IMG/VR virus record: IMGVR_UViG_3300019135_000055
Location: 62,001-126,000 of that record
From: a virus
Reading direction: 5' to 3' (one strand)
Length of the DNA: 64,000 bases
In this document: positions 24,511-33,334 of the stretch, one piece after another
Numbering within the stretch: the first letter of the stretch is position 1
How the letters are laid out: each line of letters opens with the position of its first letter
Position numbers and translations under genes: made by a program
The notes under the pieces: generated by a model
The model's input: the letters and a program-made list of their open reading frames with translations, nothing else
Database searches by the model: none
What the model was told of the DNA's origin: nothing

Positions 24511-25062
24511 ATGACGAAAACTAACGAAAAAATCCACGTATTGGCTGACGAATCACTTGGCGGAATCAAACGCGAATATGTAGAGGTCAATAGGAAGGCG
24601 AAACTGGGTGAGAAGATCGTAATTGTCGATGCTGACCCAGGTTATGGAGATCATTATTCAAATGGGGATTTTTTTACCGTCGAGCTCTACACGGGTTATG
24701 GTAGTGGTGTAGCAACAAAATGCGGTCATCATGTTGGTAATAACGAATACTGTACACTCGAAGCGACCAACTTCGTCTACATTGACGGGGAGCGCTACGA
24801 AATGGTCGAACGCAAGGCGGAAGTATGCGAGAAGGTTATTCATCTGAATAACGATAAATCGGGAGGAAGGGTAAGGGAGGTTACTAATGTGGGCGTTGGC
24901 ACGATCGATGTAATCGAATACGAACATCCAGACGGAGACATCACGTGCGGATTTTCACATGGATGCTATCGTGTCCTTGTTCCATTGTCTAAAGAAAAAG
25001 AATATCAAGAATTCGAAGATAAGAAAAGGGGATACAAAGAAGTAAAAAACTTTTATACATAA
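24511..25062 (+). CDS. Hypothetical protein with two related small domains
   Basis: A 183-residue protein. Two stretches share a pattern: KAKLGEKIVIVDADPG...YSNGDFFTV with YIDGERYEMVERKAEVCEKV. The block KRPAKVGERVLIIDDF...NNEQYEVI in the gene at 60653 is similar, so the two genes are related modules. Codon use is more GC-rich (CGA, GAC, GCG) than that of neighbours, suggesting import from another phage. Function unknown. Confidence 0.6.
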   Translation: MTKTNEKIHVLADESLGGIKREYVEVNRKAKLGEKIVIVDADPGYGDHYSNGDFFTVELYTGYGSGVATKCGHHVGNNEYCTLEATNFVYIDGERYEMVERKAEVCEKVIHLNNDKSGGRVREVTNVGVGTIDVIEYEHPDGDITCGFSHGCYRVLVPLSKEKEYQEFEDKKRGYKEVKNFYT

Positions 25063-25096
25063 TGAATTAGGTATAACGAAAGATGCCATTCAAGAA

Positions 25097-25300
25097 ATGA
25101 TTCGTATTGCAGTATCAAATGAAGTTAAAAAAGCAACAGAGTCAGGGGAATTTCAGTCATTTATAAATTCAAAAATTTTTGGAGATGGAGGAAGGTTGCT
25201 CTACGGCTTTAAAGAAAGAGTGTCTCAAACAGTATCTAATGAAGTAGGCAAACGAATTGCCAATAACCTCAACATAAGTGTGGAGCTGAAAAGTCGATAA
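25097..25300 (+). CDS. Small hypothetical protein, start uncertain
   Basis: A 67-residue helical protein (IAVSNEVKKATESGEFQSF). The protein-like frame extends upstream of ATG 25097 (NELGITKDAIQE) to near 25061 without an ATG, GTG or TTG, so the real start may be earlier and atypical. Confidence 0.5.
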   Translation: MIRIAVSNEVKKATESGEFQSFINSKIFGDGGRLLYGFKERVSQTVSNEVGKRIANNLNISVELKSR

Positions 25301-25331
25301 AATAGTTATTTTATTATGAAGGAGGAATTGT

Positions 25332-25580
25332 GTGTTTATCATTCAAAACATCGAGACGGAATTCTATTTGAAACATAATGGGAGCGAGTCATTAGAACAC
25401 CCCTATATCGAAGTGGCCTGTCCGGGAGATGCAGAAGCTTTCAGTTCATTGAAACACGCAAAATATGCAGTTACATGGTATTGCGATATGTTTAAAAAAT
25501 GGAGAATTATCGATGTATACGAAGGTAAATCGTATGTGAAGAATAAAATTTTTGAATTTGTTTTAGAAGAAGCTATGTAA
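25332..25580 (+). CDS. Small hypothetical protein
   Basis: An 82-residue protein, GTG start behind GAAGGAGG (motifs FIIQNIETEFYLKHNG, HAKYAVTWYCDMFKKW). Convergent with the ligase gene; the short hairpin GGAGAG/CTCTCC at 25582-25600 lies between. Confidence 0.6.
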   Translation: MFIIQNIETEFYLKHNGSESLEHPYIEVACPGDAEAFSSLKHAKYAVTWYCDMFKKWRIIDVYEGKSYVKNKIFEFVLEEAM

Positions 25581-25589
25581 CGGAGAGTA

Positions 25590-26402
25590 TTAATCTCTCC
25601 AGGAATTAAATGAGGGGATACGAAGTTTGCCATTTTTAGTCTTAAAACGGTGCTTCACATTACATAATAAAGGCTTAATGAATACATAATCGTCATTTTC
25701 ATATTCTATTTGTTTGATAGAGTGGAAGTATTTGCGTTCATCGAATGGCATAAATTCCATGAACCCGGCAGATAAACCGTCAGGGTAACTGAGAAGAAAC
25801 TTGATATCTTCCTTAGTGTATCCAGTAATGAGCACGTCAGTGTACTGATAATTTATAACCTTGATCCAGTTTTCCGATCTCTTGTTGATCTCGTAAGGGG
25901 AGTTTGCTTTCTTAAGCACGATTCCTTCAAGGTTCTTTTCTTTAGCCATTTCAAAATAGGCTTTTCCTTTGCCTTGTACTCCTTCAATCACAAAGATATT
26001 TGGATGGTTAAGATTTAGTGATCTAAGGAATTCCTTGCGTTTAAAAAGTGGATTTGAAGCTATTGATATTTCATTTAATCTTATGACATCGAACACGCAA
26101 TAAACAATTTGATGAGAAGATTTGCTTGATTGAAAACGTTCCATAACAGATTCAAAATCGGGCAACCCATCAGAATTGGTAACGATAATTTCCCCATCTA
26201 GGACTGTCCCTTCGGGAATATCAATATCATGCAGCTCAGGGAATTTATTGGTGACTTCATTATTATGGCGCGTGTAGAGCTTAATCTTACCATCTTGCTT
26301 AGATAGAATGATTCGTATTCCATCAAATTTAAGCTCAGCAATATAGTTTTCATCATCAAATGGCTCTTTGGCTGAATCAAGCAGCATTGGAGCTATAAAC
26401 AA
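25590..26402 (-). CDS. ligV: ATP-dependent DNA ligase
   Basis: A 270-residue protein on the minus strand, TTG start behind GGAGGTGG. Nucleotidyltransferase motifs: I ELKFDGIR with adenylated Lys near residue 24, III VLDGEIIV near 69, IV EGIVLKKA near 160 and V NWIKV near 177. It lacks the NAD-ligase domains and is as short as the SPbeta YoqV (LigV) ligase. Seals nicks in replication or repair. Being divergent from its neighbours, it has its own promoter in 26403-26495. Confidence 0.88.
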   Translation of the reverse strand: MFIAPMLLDSAKEPFDDENYIAELKFDGIRIILSKQDGKIKLYTRHNNEVTNKFPELHDIDIPEGTVLDGEIIVTNSDGLPDFESVMERFQSSKSSHQIVYCVFDVIRLNEISIASNPLFKRKEFLRSLNLNHPNIFVIEGVQGKGKAYFEMAKEKNLEGIVLKKANSPYEINKRSENWIKVINYQYTDVLITGYTKEDIKFLLSYPDGLSAGFMEFMPFDERKYFHSIKQIEYENDDYVFIKPLLCNVKHRFKTKNGKLRIPSFNSWRD

Positions 26403-26495
26403 AAAACCACCTCCATTTAAACATCTTATCTAAGGAGAGATGTTATTTAAAGAAAAATGCTGATGGTACTTAATGGATTTAAAAGGAGGGATGTA

Positions 26496-26720
26496 ATGCA
26501 CCAAACATCAGTGCAGCTTAAAGATGTGAAAGTATTGATTAGGGGAATCTGGACAAAGAAGAAATTCACTGAAATAGAACGTGGCGAGACGTTTATGATC
26601 GAGGAAGATGGAGTTTTAAAAAAGTACATAGCAAGAACAAAACCATATTGGGATAAGGAATTTGAAGCTTTTGTTGTTGATGTGATGGATAAAAACAAAT
26701 TGAGAAGAGGGATTAGATGA
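26496..26720 (+). CDS. Small hypothetical protein
   Basis: A 74-residue protein ([20 protein letters not shown]). AAAGGAGGG at 26482-26490 sets ATG 26496, not the earlier in-frame ATG 26457. Overlaps the next gene by four bases. Confidence 0.65.
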   Translation: MHQTSVQLKDVKVLIRGIWTKKKFTEIERGETFMIEEDGVLKKYIARTKPYWDKEFEAFVVDVMDKNKLRRGIR

Positions 26721-27079
26721 GAAGTAATGTTGAAATTAATGAATTGATTCAAGACCGATTATTCAACGGTTACAAGAAGAGGAAAATCACTCCAGATGAA
26801 TGCTTTGAGCTTTTAGGGGATATTGTGGCCGATGAATTGGCTTTTGATAATGATGGGAAAGTGGTTAATCTTAAAAACTTTGCGGGAGAAATGAGTTTAG
26901 CATTGCAGGTAGTTGAGAAGCTACAAAAAGGTTATGGACTAAATTTTTATTTATCAAGAGAACACGATTTTATCGGTCTGGAAGATTGGTGTGCTGCTTT
27001 TGACGAGTATGAAGCTTGGGCAGAAAAACCAGAGAAAGCAACATGCTTAGCGGCATTAAAAGCACTGAAAATTAGATAA
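26717..27079 (+). CDS. Hypothetical protein
   Basis: A 120-residue protein ([21 protein letters not shown]-terminal [16 protein letters not shown]). Start overlaps the preceding stop (ATGA), so translation is coupled. No domain recognised. Confidence 0.6.
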   Translation: MRSNVEINELIQDRLFNGYKKRKITPDECFELLGDIVADELAFDNDGKVVNLKNFAGEMSLALQVVEKLQKGYGLNFYLSREHDFIGLEDWCAAFDEYEAWAEKPEKATCLAALKALKIR

Positions 27080-27121
27080 AACAGAAATTTTATACAAATT
27101 AAAAGTGAGTAAACAAGGTGG

Positions 27122-27190
27122 ATAGAGGATGCAGCAGTCGGATACAGGGAAAAACAAATCGAACAATGGTTACAAGATGACGGGAGGTAA
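27122..27190 (+). CDS. Possible 22-residue peptide, ATA start
   Basis: The frame from ATA 27122 reads EDAAVGYREKQIEQWLQDDGR before TAA, which looks protein-like. AAGGTGG touches the ATA, so spacing is poor. It may be the remnant of a longer gene. Confidence 0.25.
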   Translation: MEDAAVGYREKQIEQWLQDDGR

Positions 27191-27195
27191 GGGGA

Positions 27196-27603
27196 ATGGA
27201 CATTATCAAGATTCGTTACACATTTAGGCATAAAGGTAGCGGCAACATTGAAATGAAATGGTATAACATCGGGCAATTGGAAGAAAGGGCGGCCGCCAAA
27301 CTGTCCCCGGTATTTTTAGATGAATATGAACTAATCAGCCGGGATTTATACACTGGATTGAAGGACGAAAACGGCCGGGAGATTTACGAAAAAGACATCG
27401 CTGAGGAATCCTATATAAATCCTATGACCGGTAAAAAAGTGATTGATCGCTATGTGATCGAATGGGAAAGCGGCATCCTCAAAATGAAACATATCGATAA
27501 TCAAAAAGGGGCAGATAGATACCTTTGGATGCGATTTAATGAAGTAGAAGTCATCGGCGACGTGTATCGAAATCCTGAGCTAATGGAGGCGGCGGAAGAA
27601 TGA
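27196..27603 (+). CDS. yopX: YopX-family protein
   Basis: A 135-residue protein with the YopX hallmark DLYTGLKDENGREIYEKDI near residue 55, followed by IEWESGILKMKH and VEVIGDVYRNPEL. YopX proteins are common in phages of Gram-positive hosts; their role is unknown. Codon use is more GC-rich than the surroundings. It ends in MEAAEE, coded by a repeat that also serves as ribosome site of the next gene. Confidence 0.85.
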   Translation: MDIIKIRYTFRHKGSGNIEMKWYNIGQLEERAAAKLSPVFLDEYELISRDLYTGLKDENGREIYEKDIAEESYINPMTGKKVIDRYVIEWESGILKMKHIDNQKGADRYLWMRFNEVEVIGDVYRNPELMEAAEE

Positions 27604-27788
27604 AAATGCAAGTGACTTTATCACCTGAAGAAGTGAAACAAATAATTAAAAACCATTTAGAAAAGAAGTTTGGTAATGTCGGCGAGGTCACACTTGAAGT
27701 CGACCGGGAATTGAGAGGGCATTATACAAACGAACATTACGAAACTGTTTTCAAAGGTGCCAAATGCGAAGTGGAGGCGGCGGAATGA
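27600..27788 (+). CDS. Small hypothetical protein
   Basis: A 62-residue protein (VTLSPEEVKQIIKNHLEKKF, KGAKCEVEAAE). The start overlaps the preceding stop. Part of the cassette joined by the GGAGGCGGCGGAA repeat. It resembles small phage proteins with a leading helix and a beta hairpin. Confidence 0.65.
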   Translation: MKMQVTLSPEEVKQIIKNHLEKKFGNVGEVTLEVDRELRGHYTNEHYETVFKGAKCEVEAAE

Positions 27789-27979
27789 CGTGGATTGACT
27801 TAGTGAGAAAGTATTTCCCTGATGCAAATGATAAGCAGTGCGATTTTATTTTGTGGGAAAAGACTGCTTTTCCTTTAGTGCTTGCGGAAACTGTTGAAAA
27901 GCAGTTGCAGGAGTATCAAATGATGATGTTTGCAGATAGAAGGAGTAACCGGATCAATAAGGAGGCGGCGGAAGAATGA
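27785..27979 (+). CDS. Small hypothetical protein
   Basis: A 64-residue protein (LVRKYFPDANDKQCDFILWE). ATG 27785 overlaps the previous stop and follows GGAGGCGGCGGA. Ends in NKEAAEE. This type of short WEKTAFP-containing protein recurs in Bacillus phages (recall). Confidence 0.65.
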   Translation: MTWIDLVRKYFPDANDKQCDFILWEKTAFPLVLAETVEKQLQEYQMMMFADRRSNRINKEAAEE

Positions 27980-28218
27980 GCGGATATTCACAAAGACAAA
28001 TTTGCCCGCATTGCGATCATGCAGAGGAAGAGCACTTTGAAAATTTAGATCAGGACAGCGACGGCAGAGTTACATGTCATTGGTGCGGAAAAGATTATTA
28101 TGCTATGCCCCAATATGAATTTTTAGGATTCGAGGTTGAAAAAATTTGTGAGGACTGCGGCGAGCAGGAAAGTGAATGTTATTGCGAGGTGGAGGTGAAA
28201 TTATCACACAACTTTTGA
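27976..28218 (+). CDS. Double zinc-ribbon protein
   Basis: An 80-residue acidic protein with CPHCDHAEEEH, CHWCGKDY, then CEDCG and CYC, giving two predicted zinc sites. Last of the repeat-joined cassette; overlaps the next gene by 19 bases. Confidence 0.65.
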   Translation: MSGYSQRQICPHCDHAEEEHFENLDQDSDGRVTCHWCGKDYYAMPQYEFLGFEVEKICEDCGEQESECYCEVEVKLSHNF

Positions 28219-28451
28219 ATAAAAACAATCTTTTATTTGAAAGTAAGTGGCTATTGTTTAGTTTATTTAAACCAAATACCTGTGAGCAGTGCAAATTCTA
28301 TTCAGAATACAAGACTGCAGATGTGCTTCAAAAAGACAAGACAGTAACAAGAGGGAAGATGAGATATTGCAAAAAGAAGAAAGATGAACTCCGAGATATG
28401 GAGAAATGCGAGCTTTTTCAATTGAGAGGGGGGAAAAATAACTTTTACTGA
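28200..28451 (+). CDS. Small cysteine-containing protein, apparent ATT/ATC start
   Basis: The frame lacks ATG, GTG or TTG after the perfect site GGAGGTGA (28191-28198); ATT 28200 and ATC 28203 follow. An upstream ATG at 28176 lies before the ribosome site. From ATC the protein is 82 residues (TQLLNKNNLLFESKWLL, TCEQCKFYSEYK, CELFQLRGG) with a CxxC and further cysteines, zinc-binding like. Function unknown. Confidence 0.6.
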   Translation: MITQLLNKNNLLFESKWLLFSLFKPNTCEQCKFYSEYKTADVLQKDKTVTRGKMRYCKKKKDELRDMEKCELFQLRGGKNNFY

Positions 28452-28491
28452 TGCAGCCGATCATTATTTTAAAAGAAAAGGAGAAAATTAA
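28438..28491 (+). CDS. Possible 17-residue peptide, ATA start
   Basis: After GAGAGGGGGG, ATA 28438 opens TFTDAADHYFKRKGEN and TAA 28489-28491. Well-placed site but very short, so it may be a remnant of a longer gene. Confidence 0.3.
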   Translation: MTFTDAADHYFKRKGEN

Positions 28492-28576
28492 TCGAATCGT
28501 AATTTGCACTTAGCCCTATACGCAAAGAGAAAATTTGAGAATAAAATACTAATTAAAATGATAAGGAGTGTTTAAT

Positions 28577-28831
28577 GTGTCGGTTGAACAACTATGCGGA
28601 GGACAATGTACAGAAGAAACAATTGAATTGGTTAGAAAGAAATTACTGCAGCAGCAAAGAGGCTTACTTACTAAAAAGGCAAACATTGAAGCTAAGATTA
28701 GACGTCTAACAGATTTACTGCAATTAGAAAATGACAAGCTTGAAAAAGTTAAATGTGAGCTAGGAAAGATTCAGTGTGAGCTAGAGGAACTGGGTTGCTT
28801 GGAGAAAGCATGGCATGAAGAGGGCTTTTGA
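28577..28831 (+). CDS. Coiled-coil protein
   Basis: An 84-residue protein, GTG 28577 eight bases after AAGGAG. An N-terminal CGGQC is followed by about 60 residues of heptad-like helix (KANIEAKIRRLTDLLQLEND). Followed by a terminator. Function unknown. Confidence 0.65.
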   Translation: MSVEQLCGGQCTEETIELVRKKLLQQQRGLLTKKANIEAKIRRLTDLLQLENDKLEKVKCELGKIQCELEELGCLEKAWHEEGF

Positions 28832-28856
28832 AGCAATACTTTATAAGCTGATAAAA

Positions 28857-28890
28857 AAGGATGTCTTAAATATAGGCATCCTTGTTTTTA
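28857..28890 (+). terminator. Rho-independent terminator
   Basis: AAGGATGTC (28857-28865) pairs with GGCATCCTT (28875-28883) around a nine-base loop and is followed by GTTTTT. Confidence 0.8.
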
Positions 28891-28998
28891 TTTTCAAAAT
28901 CTGCGATATTTGGTTGAAAATCAAAAAACAAGAAATAAACTTGTTTTTGGTAAAGTTGTATGTTAATTTATACTAGTAATGTAAAGGGAGGGGATTTT

Positions 28999-30324
28999 TT
29001 GAATAAAAAGGTACTAGTAGGATTGACATCTATGGCACTTGTTTTCTCGGCTCAAACAGCTTTTGCAAAAGGGGGAGAATTGGAGACAGAGATTATATCA
29101 AATGAAAACACAATTACTTTAGATTGGAATGACACTGGCGATAAGTATGAAGTGTATTCAGATGGGAAGCTACTATGGAAAGGTACGGATTCTAAGTATG
29201 TACATAAGAATTTAAAGCCCAGAAGTCCACAGGAATATGATATTGTATCGTATGAAAATGGAAAAAGAAAAGATATGGTTAGTGTTGATACAACGACCCT
29301 ACCAGAGCAACGTATATCAACACAAGACGTCTCAGACGAGGATATGCCTGACCCGTTAAAAGCTGAGGAGCACATTGATAGTACTATTAATGATAATGTA
29401 TTAACTTTAAACTTAAGAGGAAAAATCCAAGATGATTTTGATGGGAAGATTGAAGTTTATAAAGATGATGAATTAATAGACAATAATGCAGGAACGACTT
29501 TTGTAGATGATAAAGTTGAATCTGGCAAAACCTATGTCTATAAATTTGTTGTATTGAAGAAGTTAAGCCCGGCTGAAATCGAAAAGGTAAATGAAGAATT
29601 CGAAAAAAGAAATCAAAAGTTAAGTTTTGACCAGTTCAAAGATTATTATTATCGTCCTTACGAATATATAAAGGCCATTAAAGTGCCGGAACAAAAAGAG
29701 AATCTGAACAGTTTGGCTTGGGAGCCACCAGTAGGGCCGCACCCAAACCAAATGGGTATTAAATATCGCACATTCATTCCAACTAAGTATGCACCTGCTG
29801 CATCCATTTTTAGTGGCTGGATTGGCGGAGATAAATTTGGTGGAGACAATAGATCCTTTAGTTTTTCTGGGGGATCACATCGAACTCAAACTGAGGCAGT
29901 TGCGAGATTTACCAGCAGTGGATCAAGTACTTATTTCAGAAAAGACGTAAACTATACTAGATTATACGACAAGGATGGTAATTTCAAAAAGCAACAAAAG
30001 CCAACGGATAAAAATATTACTTTCACCCAAGGGAAAAAAGATAAAAGCATGAATTACTTTGTTATTAAACATGCTGCTACAGTTGGCTTTAACGACTTTG
30101 GCTGGACAACTCCTGCAATAGATTATACGGCCGGAGTAGTTATATATAAGAGCGGTCGTATTACGGTAAGTGGAACAAGAGACCAAGCACCTAGTCATGA
30201 AATGTATGCATATATCCCATATTCTGATGCGATGATTACGCTTTTTAAGGCAAGTAACAAGGGGTTCGAATATCTATTCCCACCAATGCCTTCAGCTAAA
30301 ATGAACATTGATATTAAACCATAA
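28999..30324 (+). CDS. Secreted protein with FN3-like domains and a DUF3238-like domain
   Basis: A 441-residue protein, TTG 28999 behind GGGAGGGG (the frame starts earlier at ATG 28960 without a ribosome site). A signal peptide (residues 1-24, ending AFA) leads to two beta-sandwich segments, ITLDWNDTGDKYEVYSDGK near 34 and a second with GKIEVYKDDEL near 150. The C-terminal 190 residues have IKYRTFIPTKY, GGDNRSFSFSGG and THRT-like blocks as in DUF3238. Exported phage cargo of unknown action. Confidence 0.7.
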   Translation: MNKKVLVGLTSMALVFSAQTAFAKGGELETEIISNENTITLDWNDTGDKYEVYSDGKLLWKGTDSKYVHKNLKPRSPQEYDIVSYENGKRKDMVSVDTTTLPEQRISTQDVSDEDMPDPLKAEEHIDSTINDNVLTLNLRGKIQDDFDGKIEVYKDDELIDNNAGTTFVDDKVESGKTYVYKFVVLKKLSPAEIEKVNEEFEKRNQKLSFDQFKDYYYRPYEYIKAIKVPEQKENLNSLAWEPPVGPHPNQMGIKYRTFIPTKYAPAASIFSGWIGGDKFGGDNRSFSFSGGSHRTQTEAVARFTSSGSSTYFRKDVNYTRLYDKDGNFKKQQKPTDKNITFTQGKKDKSMNYFVIKHAATVGFNDFGWTTPAIDYTAGVVIYKSGRITVSGTRDQAPSHEMYAYIPYSDAMITLFKASNKGFEYLFPPMPSAKMNIDIKP

Positions 30325-30331
30325 AAAATTA

Positions 30332-30370
30332 AAGCGCACTGATATATATTCAGCGCGCTTCTTTTTTTTC
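30332..30370 (+). terminator. Bidirectional terminator between convergent genes
   Basis: AAGCGCACTGA and TCAGCGCGCTT pair with one mismatch and are followed by CTTTTTTTT; the other strand has an A-rich entry (AAAAAATT), giving Ts for the minus direction. Confidence 0.8.
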
Positions 30371-30721
30371 CATAAAAGACAGAAAAGAACTCATTATTAA
30401 TGTGCTTATAGCAGTAATGATAGTCATATAGATTTCATTAGATTGAAAATAAACGAAAATGCTGTTGACTAATGCAGTTAAAAAAGAAACCAATGCGGCG
30501 AAAAAAATAAAATTAAAATTTAAACGCCGAATTATATAGCTAAGTGTAAAATATTCGATTAATGCCATTGCTGGAATGTAGGAAAAGATAATTGCTGCAT
30601 AGATAAAAGTATTATTCCAATCATCAAATGCTCCAATAATATAAAGGTTGAAGTACAACAAGGTTAACAAAATTACATGGCAAAGCAAAAAGCCAATAAT
30701 GATTTTTTTAAAAACACCCAT
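30350..30721 (-). CDS. Four-span integral membrane protein
   Basis: A 123-residue minus-strand protein with four hydrophobic helices (about residues 5-27, 38-60, 68-92, 97-116) and a basic tail KKEAR. The 3' ends of it and the secreted DUF3238-like protein face each other over one terminator. It may protect the lysogen from that protein, by analogy with secreted-toxin/membrane-immunity pairs; untested. Confidence 0.65.
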   Translation of the reverse strand: MGVFKKIIIGFLLCHVILLTLLYFNLYIIGAFDDWNNTFIYAAIIFSYIPAMALIEYFTLSYIIRRLNFNFIFFAALVSFLTALVNSIFVYFQSNEIYMTIITAISTLIMSSFLSFMEKKEAR

Positions 30722-30872
30722 GAAATACCCTTTCTTACTTTTTTTATAATTATAAATTAAGCTTCAAGATTTATAAAGATTCAAAAGTCTTATTAGAAAA
30801 TGCCCCGAAAATAAAGATATTTAGGATTTGATTAAAACTAACCTTTTATTAAAAAAATGTTTGAAATAACAA

Positions 30873-30901
30873 TAGACAAAAACAAATTAAAAGTATATAA
30901 T
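30873..30901 (+). promoter_or_regulatory. Promoter of the replication block
   Basis: TAGACA (30873-30878), 17-base spacer containing ACAAATTAAAAGTA, TATAAT (30896-30901). Nearly identical to elements at 43199, 45894 and 59905, marking a family of phage promoters with a conserved spacer. Confidence 0.75.
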
Positions 30902-30932
30902 TAAAACATATTGATGAGAAAGAGGTGATTAT

Positions 30933-31265
30933 ATGAAAATGCTGAAGGTGTCAGAAGACGCTTTAAATTATTACAGGGAGTGCGTCAAGGGGAACAAAAA
31001 CATAAGTGAAGATCAGGCAAGAGCAAAGCTCACTCGGAATGTTAACTTAGTACTAGCTGAGGCTCCAGAGAGGGTATTGAGTAGCGGGCTCTTTTCTAAG
31101 GTTTACATGTATCATGATCTTCATATCACTGTTAGAAATGGCAAGGTGACTAAAATTGTAAACCATAAGAGACCAAGATTTTCGAAGAAAAGATACATAG
31201 AATTATCAAAAGCTTTAGGTATCAAAGACATAAAGTATTACAGAAAGCATTCCGCTACAAGGTAG
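30933..31265 (+). CDS. Small basic protein at the head of the replication block
   Basis: A 110-residue basic protein (VKGNKNISEDQARAKLTRN, VYMYHDLHITVRNGKV). AAAGAGGTGATT precedes ATG 30933. No domain recognised. Confidence 0.65.
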   Translation: MKMLKVSEDALNYYRECVKGNKNISEDQARAKLTRNVNLVLAEAPERVLSSGLFSKVYMYHDLHITVRNGKVTKIVNHKRPRFSKKRYIELSKALGIKDIKYYRKHSATR

Positions 31266-31348
31266 TACATACATATGAGATCTGAATAACCTTGCGTCTA
31301 TTGATTCAATTATACATCAATTAAAAGAACAAAAAGGAGTGTTGTGAA

Positions 31349-32263
31349 ATGTCAGAAAATCAAACAGTATTGCGTGAAGCAGAAAACAAAGTAGTTTTAG
31401 AGGGATTGCTTCTAGAAGTTCGTCACAACGAATGGAAAAGTGGAGAAGGGCTAAATATTGAACTAGATATCGAAACAGCTCCAAACGAAGTACATACTGT
31501 CACTGGAATGTCAAAGTATAAAAAAGAAGACGGCTCAGAAAATGGGATTGCTAAGGGTTATAAAACAATAATTAATGACTATAAGTCTGTAGCTACTCAT
31601 GGCAAAGAAGAAGCTGACAAAGTAAGAATAACACAAGGGAAAATTGGACTGAATGAATATTATGTCCAAGACAATTTAAAGTCATACCCGCAATTATCCA
31701 CTAACTTTGTTAACCGCTTAAAATCAGATGAAGAATACAATCCGAGAGCAAAGTTTGAAGTTGAATTATTTGTAAAAGGGGTTAAAGAAGAAAAGGTGAA
31801 AGGGGAGGAAACGGGAAGAGTTCTATTGGAAGGATACATTCCTTTATATGGAGGAAAAATTATCCCCTTTACATTTGCGGTAACAAAAGAGGGCTCTGAT
31901 TACGTAGAAAAGAATTACGAAAAGGGGAACACCGTTAAAGTATTCGGGGATATCATTAATTTTAAAGAAGTGAAAGTGACCGTTCAAGAATCAGCATTTG
32001 GAATAGACAAAGAAAACATTACATATAACACAAAGCGTGAATTCTTAATTACAGGTGGCTTTGAACCATATGACGAAGACGATAAAGCAGCTTTTGACGA
32101 AGCAGCAGTTAAAGCAGCATTGACTGAGAGAGAGCTTAAACTAGAGGAAATGAAGAATGACACTCAGAAAAGCAATAAAAATGAGAAGAAAACTGGATTC
32201 GGAGGGAAAGCAGTCACAGGTTCTTCTCAATCGATCTTTGAAGATGGTGGTTTGCCATTTTAA
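31349..32263 (+). CDS. yorF: YorF-like protein with SSB-type acidic tail
   Basis: A 304-residue protein. Beta-rich N-terminal two thirds ([36 protein letters not shown]), a linker, then the acidic/aromatic tip FEDGGLPF like the protein-binding tail of single-stranded DNA-binding proteins. It precedes a Sak4-like ATPase and the replicative helicase. Probably binds ssDNA or recruits replication factors. Symbol from order and length in SPbeta. Confidence 0.65.
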   Translation: MSENQTVLREAENKVVLEGLLLEVRHNEWKSGEGLNIELDIETAPNEVHTVTGMSKYKKEDGSENGIAKGYKTIINDYKSVATHGKEEADKVRITQGKIGLNEYYVQDNLKSYPQLSTNFVNRLKSDEEYNPRAKFEVELFVKGVKEEKVKGEETGRVLLEGYIPLYGGKIIPFTFAVTKEGSDYVEKNYEKGNTVKVFGDIINFKEVKVTVQESAFGIDKENITYNTKREFLITGGFEPYDEDDKAAFDEAAVKAALTERELKLEEMKNDTQKSNKNEKKTGFGGKAVTGSSQSIFEDGGLPF

Positions 32264-32316
32264 TAATTAATGGATATTAAGAAAGCAATATAAAAATAAT
32301 TAAAAGGAGAATATAA

Positions 32317-33288
32317 ATGACAATAGACATTTTTAACCCTCAGATTTCTGTAGTAGCAAAAGGACTTGAAGGAAAAGTTATTACGATATATGGATCTAAC
32401 AACTTAGGAAAAACAAAACAAAGTACCAGAATGAAAAAGCCACTCTATCTTCCATTTGAAAAAGGATTGAATGCAATTGCTGGAGTCCCTTTCATGCCGA
32501 TTAATAGCTGGGGAGATTTCAAAAAAGTGAACAAGCAGCTCACAAAAAATCCCGAAAAGGCTAAAGAAGCTTATCAAACCATAATTGTTGATGAAGTTGA
32601 TGCTTTCTCAAAATATGCTACGAGATATGTATGTGACCAATATGATGTTGATCGAATTAAGGATGGAAACGATGGATTTGGCTTATGGAAAGAGTATGAA
32701 ACCGAAATCTGGGAGGAAATTAACAAACTCTTAAATGTAGGATTTACTGTTGTCTTTATTGCTCACGCAATCGAAGATAAGGATGGAAAAATCATTCCTA
32801 AAGGGGATAAGCGAGTGCTCGCACCAGTAATCGATAATAGCGATATAGTCTTATTCCTTAGCTCAAATGGTGTGGATGAAGATAATAGGGTAATTAAATC
32901 TAGCGCTTGGTTAGCTGAAACAAAGAAATTTTTTGCTCGTAGCCGTTTTGATTATATTGATACATACATTGAGGAGTTTACTGCTGAGAACCTTGAAAAG
33001 GCTGTTATCGAAGCAATTAAACGACAAGAAGAAGCAGAAGGAATTCAGGCCGTTACATATGAAGAACAGAAGCAAAAGAACTCATCAGAGAAATTGGACT
33101 ATGACCAATTAATGGAGCAGATAATCGAAATCGGCACAAAGCTAAGTGAAGAAGGCAGACTTGAGGAAGTAAATGAGGTAACCGAAAAGCATCTCGGTCA
33201 AGGGGCGAGGGTAACAGAATGTACGAAAAAACAGACAGATGTAATGTCAGTTATTTTAGACGATCTTAAAGACCTTCTTGAAAATTAA
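32317..33288 (+). CDS. yorG: Sak4-like RecA-fold ATPase (YorG)
   Basis: A 323-residue protein with Walker A YGSNNLGKTKQS near residue 28 and Walker B TIIVDEVDAFS near 92, followed by VVFIAHAIEDKDGK near 145, the pattern of AAA_24/Sak4 phage recombination ATPases. Probably assists annealing or recombination at replication forks along with the SSB-tail protein. Confidence 0.75.
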   Translation: MTIDIFNPQISVVAKGLEGKVITIYGSNNLGKTKQSTRMKKPLYLPFEKGLNAIAGVPFMPINSWGDFKKVNKQLTKNPEKAKEAYQTIIVDEVDAFSKYATRYVCDQYDVDRIKDGNDGFGLWKEYETEIWEEINKLLNVGFTVVFIAHAIEDKDGKIIPKGDKRVLAPVIDNSDIVLFLSSNGVDEDNRVIKSSAWLAETKKFFARSRFDYIDTYIEEFTAENLEKAVIEAIKRQEEAEGIQAVTYEEQKQKNSSEKLDYDQLMEQIIEIGTKLSEEGRLEEVNEVTEKHLGQGARVTECTKKQTDVMSVILDDLKDLLEN

Positions 33289-33334
33289 GGCGCGAGGGAG
33301 TCTATCTCCCTCATTATTTTAAAGAGGTGGGTAT

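Larger units (their letters stand above)
27585..27979 (+). repeat. Three copies of a gene-junction repeat
   Basis: GGAGGCGGCGGAAGAATGA occurs at 27585-27603 and 27961-27979, and a three-base-shorter form at 27773-27788. Each copy encodes the EAAE(E) end of one gene, supplies the ribosome site, and carries the stop and start of the next. Confidence 0.8.

Noticed and set aside
28487-28512. Eight-codon frame from ATT 28487 after AAAAGGAG
   Set aside because: Too short and without a protein-like continuation.
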